Shown piece by piece: positions 57,069 through 64,000 of a DNA stretch of 64,000 bases. The notes under the pieces were generated by a model that saw only the letters and a program-made list of their open reading frames with translations, did no database searches and had not been told where the DNA came from. The stretch lies in assembly GCA_020631735.1 (NCBI GenBank), contig CM036179.1, forward strand, positions 27,519,063 to 27,583,062, read 5' to 3'. Numbering within the stretch: position 1 is the first letter of the stretch; every line of letters begins with the position of its first letter. The position numbers and the translations under genes were made by a program. Source of the DNA: Saccharum officinarum (Eukaryota > Streptophyta > Magnoliopsida > Poales > Poaceae).

Positions 57069-58017
57069 GGTCAATTCTCACCGCACTGGCCATAAACTGA
57101 AGCTATCTTTTGGTTGAGAAAATAAACTGAAGCTAATGAGTCAATGGGGGCTCTTATCTAAAGTGGGCTAAATTTTTTTTTGAAAGGAAGTGGGGCCAAA
57201 ATTTTTACATGTAATTCCGTAAACTTCATTTAACAATTTGGCAAAAAATTATAAAATTGCTTCGCAATCCGTCATATATATTAAATACCATAATAAATCC
57301 TAAATTCAATAGTTAATTTTGAAATTTGCACAAACTGCAATACAAATAGTCCCAACACTATTTTAATTAATAGATTAAAATCTTTACTATAAAAGAGCGA
57401 AAAAATTAAAAATAGCCTCTCACCTAAAGTTTCATATCAATCTTATATCTAGACCCTTAGATGGCTAAACATCTTTAAATCTGACGGTGTACTCTAATCG
57501 AGTTGTGGGCCAAAAAAAAGAAAGCACTTATGCATGGTATGTAAATCCCATTGAGTAGTAACTGGTTGAAGTAAAGCCACCAACCTATTATTTTTCCCTT
57601 TTGTTTTCCATTAAATTATCCACTTTTTCTGCAATTGGCACCATTATCCTGCTTACAAGCATATTTTTATCTATTATTTCAACAACAGTAGAGATTTTTA
57701 GAATACTCAATTGCTTTAGTTTCATATTGCATTGGCCACCAACTGAGTTCATTTCTTTCTTTCTTTGCTGAGTTTCTTGTAGATTTACTTATCTTATTTT
57801 GTGAAGACACCACTTTACGAGGAATATCTCTGTCCATTGCTACCTATTGGTTTTGCAAGAAAGCCTACGAGCATGCATGTTCTCTCTAGGCACACGCCTG
57901 TGGTGTACGCTGAATACACAAGTGGTAGTATCACTATGTACTGCAATAACTTACCCATAATTACTTATCTATTTCTGATTTGTGAAAGACTATTAATAAC
58001 CTGCGTTGCTGAATACA
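57069..58017. other. Unassigned AT-rich DNA
   Basis: No gene recognised. Open frames are short and without motifs, and the composition is mostly AT-rich. Confidence 0.4.
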
Positions 58018-58352
58018 TTTTGTATCAACTCAATCTATATTTCATTTTGTCACTATTGTATACTTTATCTCAAGAACTGTGTTTTTGTATGAACTCAATC
58101 CATGTTTCATTGTCACTATTGTATACTTTATCTCAAGAATAGAAGATTGTTTAATCCGGAGGCCCGGTGAATAGTCCTTTAATTCACATAATACTACTGA
58201 ATAGATCTCTTCATGATTCACTGGTTTCTCGTTTCCTTTATTTCTCTTCCTTGACCCTTGTGAATAGCCCTTTAATTCACATAATATTACTGAATAGATA
58301 TCTTCATGATTCATTGGTTTCTCGTTTCCTTTACTTCTCTTCCCTGACCATG
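58018..58352. repeat. Two adjacent tandem duplications (about 63 bp x2, 93 bp x2)
   Basis: The unit TTTTGTAT(C/G)AACTCAATC to CTTTATCTCAAGAA occurs at about 58018 and 58082. A 93 bp unit starting GTGAATAG(T/C)CC occurs at 58167 and 58260. The few differences between units indicate moderately recent duplication. Confidence 0.85.
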
Positions 58353-58355
58353 TGC

Positions 58356-58556
58356 CAATTTTTCTAGAATTACATAGTACAACGCAGACGTTCACAACAG
58401 ACATACACTCACTCAAATGAACGCATGAACACAAACTCTGTCGCTTACCACTAAAAGCACAAAATCGTTAAATTCTATAATATTCACTCTCACGAGAAGT
58501 CGAACCCAAGATCTCCTAAGGCTAATGTAAGCACAGGCTACGCGCTAACCCTTTTG
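58356..58556 (-). mobile_element. SINE (201 bp) with 12 bp target duplication
   Basis: On minus it starts CAAAAGGGTTAGCGCGTAGCC (RNA polymerase III A-box-like) and has GGGTTCGACTTC as a B box. It ends with GTGAACGTCTGCGTTGTACT and ATGTAATTCTAGAAAAATTG, which resembles grass SINE 3' ends. Perfect CTGACCATGTGC repeats flank it (58344-58355, 58557-58568). Confidence 0.88.
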
Positions 58557-58568
58557 CTGACCATGTGC

Positions 58569-58992
58569 TTATGGACGTGTGAAGAGGCGGACCTAGGTCT
58601 AAGGCTCCTAGGCCCAGACACTAGTCGTTGTCTCGTTGACCCAGTAGCATTTTATGTATCTCACTAGATATATGCTCATGCGTTGCACGGGTCATGAACT
58701 TTTGTACACACCTACGGCGACGCACGTTTCATATGACTTTGATAAACATATTGAAACTCTACAAATCTAATTATTTAGAAAATACAATGTAATGTTTAAT
58801 GATGTTAATTTTTTCATTACCTTTATTATTTTTTTTCTTAAAAATCTAAAACAAATCAAGAGAACATCATTTGTCATGTCATCTTCAGTGTGCTCTAAAA
58901 ATCCAAACATTACATAACTTGTTGTCATCTTCCGTGTGCTCTAAAAATAACTTGTCTAGAAACCTAAGAAAGACCAATAATAATTTCTCTTA
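58569..58992. other. Unassigned intergenic DNA
   Basis: Includes an ACTAGATATATGCTCATGCG and TTGCACGG motif (about 58664), common in grass repeats. No gene. Confidence 0.4.
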
Positions 58993-59858
58993 GGCCTTGT
59001 TTGGATCCTTAAAATTTTATTTTAATAATCATAATTTAGACACATATTAATAATTACTTTAATTTCGCTTACAGAAACATTTGCAAATGCTCCTTTCTTA
59101 TTTGAGTGGGTCCAAAGTAGGTACAGCTAGCTCACATCATGTCGTTATCATCCAGACATCCATGCTTTGGCGAGCTTATCCCCAAGCACTGCTTCCTCCT
59201 ACTTTGGTCCTCAAAAAACCTGGACTGCGGCTCCACCCTGCGCAGGAGCTCTCAGAGCTCAGGGAGGCAACGAGCAGGGCAAGCCACCTACGGCTTGCGT
59301 GTGACGCGAGTAGCGGCTCCTGGCGCGCTTGCGATGCGAACGATATACTACAGCTCGCGCCCTTGGTGATCTAGCGCAGCTCGAGCTCGAGGAGCCGGGT
59401 AGAGGATGGTAGAGACGATGGGAGAGGGAGAGGAGGCGGAGGCACACAGGTCTGTGACTGGAGGAGGGGAGCGTGGCCACGGAAGCTGCGGCGAGCGGGG
59501 TCGAGCGCAGAGGACGCGAGCGGCGCAGTCCGTTTTTAACGCGGCTGGGGTTAACAAGGCGGGGCGGTAAGACGATAGGCTTACTAACTTCTTAGGTGTA
59601 GTATATAGAAATGTAAGTAGGGCCTTTAGTTTGTGCCAAAATGCAAAAAGTTTTCAAGATTTCCCGTCACATCGCATATGCCGGCACATGTATGGAGCAT
59701 TAAATGTAGGTAAAAAATAACTAATTGTACAGTTTGTCTGTAAATATCGAGACGAATCTTTTGAGCCTAGTTAATCCATGATTGGACAAAGTTTATCAAA
59801 TACAAATGAAAAGTGCTACATTGCTTTTTCAGAAAAATTTTGCAAAATAAACCTGGCC
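58993..59858. mobile_element. Tourist-like (PIF/Harbinger) element, 866 bp, with a GC-rich interior
   Basis: The ends are GGCCTTGTTTGGATCC and, read inward, GGCCAGGTTTATTTTGC, flanked by the TTA target duplication (58990-58992, 59859-59861). The right part contains the text GAGACGAATCTTTTGAGCCT, AGTTAATCCATGATTGG and CATGTATGGAGCATTAAATG, which I recognise from a very abundant grass MITE. The middle (about 59160-59570) is GC-rich, unlike the AT-rich ends, and could be captured DNA. Its open frames have no recognisable domain. Confidence 0.7.
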
Positions 59859-59861
59859 TTA

Positions 59862-60330
59862 GATTAGTGAAGGCCCGTCGCATCACGAAAACGTTTCTGA
59901 CTCGGCTCCTCTGTGGCTGTGTCCTGTCCCCTCCCCATGGGCCGTGGCCTCGCGACCGCGCTCGAATTCCCGAAGCGCCGGCGCCACCCTTCGAGTCTTT
60001 GACACGGACACGAGTGAGCGCCGGAGCGGGCGCCACCGCACTGGCTACCGCCACCACCTGTGGCCAGGGCCAGGGACATTCACTGAGAGAACGCGGATCC
60101 GCTCCGTCGATTGTCGATGAGGAGATCTGCGATGATAGCGAGGTCGCATCGGCGAGCGGAATTATTCCCATCCGAACGTTCCGACGGGAGCCGTCCGCCG
60201 AGTACAGTTCCCGCGCTCCCGTCCGCGCGAGCACCACACATGCAGTTGGGCTGCTTTTTGACTTTTTCTCTAGGCCCAGTAACAGCAACATGCGGAGCAA
60301 GCAGTGCATGTGCCTGGGAACCAGGTACAT
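59862..60330. other. GC-rich DNA without a recognised gene
   Basis: Open frames exist on both strands (59813-60625 plus, 59767-60330 minus), but they end in T-rich low complexity or lack any motif. At about 60160-60230 lies the inverted relative of 56986-57068. I cannot assign a gene. Confidence 0.35.
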
Positions 60331-61600
60331 TTCTTTCTTTTCTTTTCTTTTTCGTTTTCTTACGTTGCATTTTTTATCTTTATTTTATTTTCTCTTTCTT
60401 TTATTTATTTTTTACTCTAATTTTTCTTTTGACTCCATTTTTGTTTTTCCTGTGTTCACCCATAGGTTGGTATGTTTATCTTTTTTCTCTTTTCTTCCTT
60501 ATAGGAGTATTTCTTGTTCTTTTCGTGTGGTTTTTTCTTCTTCTCATTTTCTTAATCTTTTTGTTTTTTCTATTTCTTTTATTTTTTTTTTATTTTTTTA
60601 CTGTTTTTTTATAATTACTATATGAACTATTTTTGTTTTTATTTTAAAGTTTTTTATTTCATGTGTTACATAAGACACGTATATCATATAATTTTTTAAA
60701 TTTTCTTTTTTTCCTTTCTTACTTAAGTTATTCATTGATTTTATTTTCTATATAATTTTCATTTGTTATTCATGTTTCTTTGTGAAATTTTTTACTTAGT
60801 TATTTACTCTAATTAATTACTTTAATATTTTATTGTATTTTTATTATTTATTATTTATATTACATGAGATACATTTGATGTTTATGTAGTATACATATGA
60901 TGTTCTATGACGTATTATGTGATGTTCACATTGTATACATACGATGTTCTATGACGTATTTCATGATATTTCATATAGCATCATACGATGTTCTTTGTTA
61001 TATTTTGTGATGTTCACCTAGTATACATTTTTCTATTACGTGTTTGTAATGTCCATGCTATATATATATGTGATGTTCACATAGCATACATGTGATGCTC
61101 TATGATATGTTTTGTAATGTTCTCCATAGTATAATGTGATGTTTTATTTTGCTTCGCTTTTGCTTTGCTCTAAATTTTATTATTTTTATTTATATTATGG
61201 TATTTATTTATTTATTTATTGTTATTGTTTATATATATACTTATAGTCTTTGTTATTATTTTTTATTTTCATGCTTATTATAATATCAATTCAATGAAGC
61301 TATAACTAGAATATTGTTCTCGTAAATCGAGAATATTTTTTTTTATAAAAGTGGAACATTGCTTTTCTAAACTTAGAACATTGCTTCTACTCAATAAAAA
61401 AAATGTTCTATCTTTACAAGATAAATGTTCGTTATAAAATTTTATCTAAGTATATCCATGTGAGATCTTGTTTTGAAGGATTTATTGCCAGGAACATGAT
61501 GTAATCGGAATTTAATTTGGATGCTTAGTTTAACACTTATGACTTTTTAAAACTTGCGCAGATGCTTATTCTCAGTGTGTTTTTCTTTTCAGAGCATGCA
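60331..61600. other. T/A-rich low-complexity DNA with degenerate repeats
   Basis: A T-rich tract (60331-60860) is followed by about 285 bp (60865-61150) of degenerate repeats built on the words GATGTTC(T/A), ATGACGTATT and TAGTATACAT at roughly 50 bp spacing. No gene is supported. Confidence 0.55.
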
Positions 61601-62280
61601 TGCATGTGAAGGAGCAGTTTTCAATAAATTATTATTTTTTTGTGGCAACGGTGCTATCACGTGATCTATCCACTGCGAATGCAAATAAAGAAGTCTGGAG
61701 CGCGCGCTCTCTGGTAGCCTCGGCTCGGCGTGGACGGGAATGACGCGGGAATTATCAGCGCGCGGACGGGAAGCAGCTGGAGCGCGGGAAAAATCATCGG
61801 CCGCAAGGTCGGTCACGCCCGTGAGGAGATCAGCAGGCTATTCCCTCCATCTACTTCAGCAGCGGGTTCTTCCAAAGCAGCGAGATAAGCCCGTCTCCCC
61901 TTATCCCTCCTGTCTCTAGAGACCCTTCTCCGTTTTCTAAAGATTCATGAGCTTTTTTTTTAATGTCACCGGGGGATTACTCCTCACCTGAATGTATATT
62001 GATATAGCCCCAAATCTGCTCGTATTATGTAGTACAAAGTTGAGGAAGAAGAAAACAACAACAAACAAACAGCGCCCAAGCACCAGGGCGAGGAGTGACA
62101 TAAACCACAAATAACTATTGAAATGCAAAAACTACCACAAGACATAGGAGCTCTTCGACGATGCCTCTAGGGAGGTGAATGACGCCAACGCGTAATCATC
62201 GTCGGCCAAGCAGGAGCTTAGCGAGGTTTTCACCCGAGCCTTCTGCCGAGGGGTAGCTGCACCGCGACAGAGGGGGGTGC
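61601..62280. other. Unassigned DNA
   Basis: A GC-rich stretch at 61700-61810 contains GACGGGAA and GCGCGGGAAA words reminiscent of the terminal-like segments at 57000 and 60190. The rest is mixed composition. No gene recognised. Confidence 0.35.
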
Positions 62281-62996
62281 CCGCCGCCGCCACACCACAT
62301 GAAGTCGTTCCCGGACTCGCTCGCGACATTGGGAGGCGCGCACCGGCAAGTGTCCACGACTGGAAGGAGGGAGGTGGGTGATGCCGGCCGCCGCCACACC
62401 GTGCAGAGCCGTTCTTGGACTCGCCCACGACGATGGGAGGCGCGCACCGACAAGCGTCCGCGGCTAGATGGAGAAAAGGAGGTTGCCGGCCGCTGCCACA
62501 CCTTGCGGAGCCGTTCCCGGACTCGCCCGCATCGGTGGGAGGCGCACACCGGCAAACGTCCACACCTGGACAGAGGGAGGTGGGTGATGCCGGCCGCCGC
62601 CACACCGCGCGGAGTCGTTCTCGGACTCGTCCGCGACGATGGGAGGCGCGCACCGGCAAACGTCCGCACTTGGATGAAGAAAAGGGGGGTTGCCAGTTGT
62701 CGCCACACCACACGGAGCCAAACTCGGACTCGCCCGTGACGGTAGGAGGCGCGCACCGGCAAGCGTCCACGCCTAGACGGAGGGAGGTAGTGATGCCGGC
62801 CACCGCCACACCGCGCGGAGCCGTTCTCAGACTCGTCCGCAACGATAGGAGGCACACACCGGCAAGCGTCCGAGCCAGGATGAAGAAAGGAAGGGTGTCG
62901 GCCGCCGCCACACCTTGCGGAGCCGTTCACGGACTCACCTGCGATGGTGGGAGGCGCGCACCGGCAACTGTCCACGCATGGAGAGGGAGAGGTGGC
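62281..62996. repeat. 103 bp GC-rich minisatellite, 7 units with alternating types
   Basis: The word CACACC recurs at 62291, 62395, 62497, 62601, 62704, 62807 and 62909, giving unit lengths of 104, 102, 104, 103, 103 and 102 bp. Each unit carries GGACTCG(C/T)CCGCGACG-like and GGGAGGCGCGCACCGGCAA words. Units alternate between a GGGAGGTGGGTGATGCCGGC type and a GAAAAGGAGGTTGCCGGC type. Long open frames on both strands (for example 62196-63026 minus, 276 codons) result from the lack of stops and change frame each unit, so I do not call a protein. Confidence 0.9.
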
Positions 62997-62999
62997 GGC

Positions 63000-64000
63000 G
63001 GTAACATCCCAGATGTTAGAAAACAATTAAAACTTGATCATGAAGCATCATCAAGTATAATCATCAAATGACATGCCATAAATACATTCATGTTGCACAC
63101 GTTACTTTAGTCATGTTGCATATGTTTCATATGTTACATGTGTTGTATAAGCAACGTTTCATATACCAGGTCTCTGTTGCATAGTGATGTTTCATGTGCT
63201 GCTTGGTAGTGTTTCATATGTTGCAATAGGGTGTTTCATGTTTCACATGTTTCAATAGTGATGTGATATGTTATTTTTATTAGTATGCTTAATACGTTAA
63301 TAATGTCATATCGCTTATCACATGAAATAATGTTTTATTAGTGTTAAAGGATTAATCATGTTTTAGTTAAAAAGAATAATCAATTGAATTCAAAACCCTG
63401 ATTTCCGGAAAAACCTCGTTTTACCCCTTTTTGTGTAATTCAAAATCTAAGTAAAATTTGGGAAAAAGTTTAAAACTAAGTTTGTAGATCTTTTCAAGGG
63501 ATACAACTTTGGTGTTTTGAGTTTTCAAAGTTTTCGTGTAAAATGTGGAGTAATTTTGAAAAGAAGCAAATTCCAAATTTGACCCCTTTTCATCCTCAAA
63601 TTCAAATTTCAAAATAGAGGTAGAATTTCAAAATGGTTTAAAAAGCAAAGTTGTAGGTCTTACCTAGATGTACAACTTTGGTGTTTTGAGTTTTTAAAGT
63701 TTCAATGTAAAATTTTGAATAAATTTAAAAAGATTCAAACCCTAAATTTGAATTTTAATTCAATTTAAAAAAGTAGGCATAATTGGGTGGTGGCCCAATT
63801 ATGAAAGTTGTAGATCTTCAAAAGTTGTACATTTTCTATTTTTACAGATTTTCGAATTGTATTAAAAAATTGAAGTAATTTTAAATTTACAGAAACCCTA
63901 CTTTTATCCCCTTTTTAAATTCAAATCCAAATTTCAAAAATTATTCAAAATTTGAGTTTGGTCACAAAATCAAAGTTGTAGAGTTCAAAATTTTGAGCAA
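63000..64000 (+). repeat. Start of another Tekay-like LTR, running out of the window
   Basis: Begins G(G)TAACATCCCAGATGTTAG, close to the TGTAACATCCCA-type start of long gypsy LTRs. The AT-rich body has recurring AAAGTTGTAGATCTT-like, ACAACTTTGGTGTTTTGAG and ATTCAAATTTCAAAAT words. The first base of the TG terminus appears changed. The end is outside the window. Confidence 0.6.

Noticed and set aside
59813..60625. 270-codon ORF ending in a Phe/Leu/Ser-rich tail that looks transmembrane
   Set aside because: The hydrophobic part is translation of a T-rich low-complexity tract. The start has no recognisable domain.
62132..63026. Cys/Arg-rich repeat protein on minus (259 and 276 codons)
   Set aside because: The repeat unit is 102-104 bp, so the protein repeat changes frame every unit and several frames are equally open.

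Overview
This looks like nuclear DNA of a grass, probably from the Andropogoneae (sorghum, sugarcane, maize relatives). The evidence is CACTA elements packed with the grass-type TTTGCCGAGTGCC/GGCACTCGGCAAA subterminal repeats, Tekay-like Ty3/gypsy elements with very long LTRs, Stowaway and Tourist MITEs, plant SINEs, L1-type LINEs, and a cluster of coiled-coil NLR immune-receptor genes. No prokaryotic or organellar signal was seen.

Layout. (1) 1-10400: a Tekay-like Ty3/gypsy retrotransposon with a 4.8 kb LTR (256-5049), an initiator-Met-tRNA-type primer site, an extra ORF upstream of gag (5827-6441), and a frameshifted gag-pol that runs into a 100-N gap. (2) 10501-13650: an inverted, slightly diverged copy of the first 3.15 kb, flank included. 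(3) 13651-16480: low-complexity DNA and the right part of a large CACTA element. (4) 16480-25138, 25140-35050 and 39012-46824: three units of an NLR array. NLR1 (18361-22497) and NLR3 (40885-45021) are intact, single-exon and almost identical. NLR2 (25939-32764) is split by a LINE that inserted in frame, so its CC-NB half now reads into a reverse transcriptase. (5) 35050-39011: a CACTA relic, a Stowaway MITE and a complete 1690 bp CACTA with its ATT target duplication. (6) 46825-49955: nested small elements (a hAT MITE with 8 bp TSD and a Helitron with a clean A/T insertion) in a partial fourth NLR 3' flank, then a dead LINE. (7) 49956-64000: a relic Tekay-like LTR, an LTR-like block with inverted ends, a truncated copia gag-pol, a SINE, a Tourist-like element, AT-rich filler, a 103 bp GC-rich minisatellite and the start of another Tekay-like LTR.

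The most striking item is the ORF upstream of gag. After its initiator Met it reproduces the histone H3 N-terminal tail (18 of the first 21 residues identical), keeping K4, R8, K9 and S10 but replacing K14, K18 and K23. A long coiled coil and a strongly acidic C-terminus follow. Both this ORF and gag start directly after a CAG that looks like a splice acceptor, and the LTR holds a coding-like acidic exon with splice-like borders. This suggests a spliced retrotransposon accessory protein that mimics chromatin.

The NLR array shows birth, conversion and death of immune receptors: recent duplication, a conversion tract of about 330 bp in the NLR3 LRR that matches NLR2, and LINE disruption of NLR2. 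All functional statements are inferred from sequence by eye. No database search or alignment program was run.
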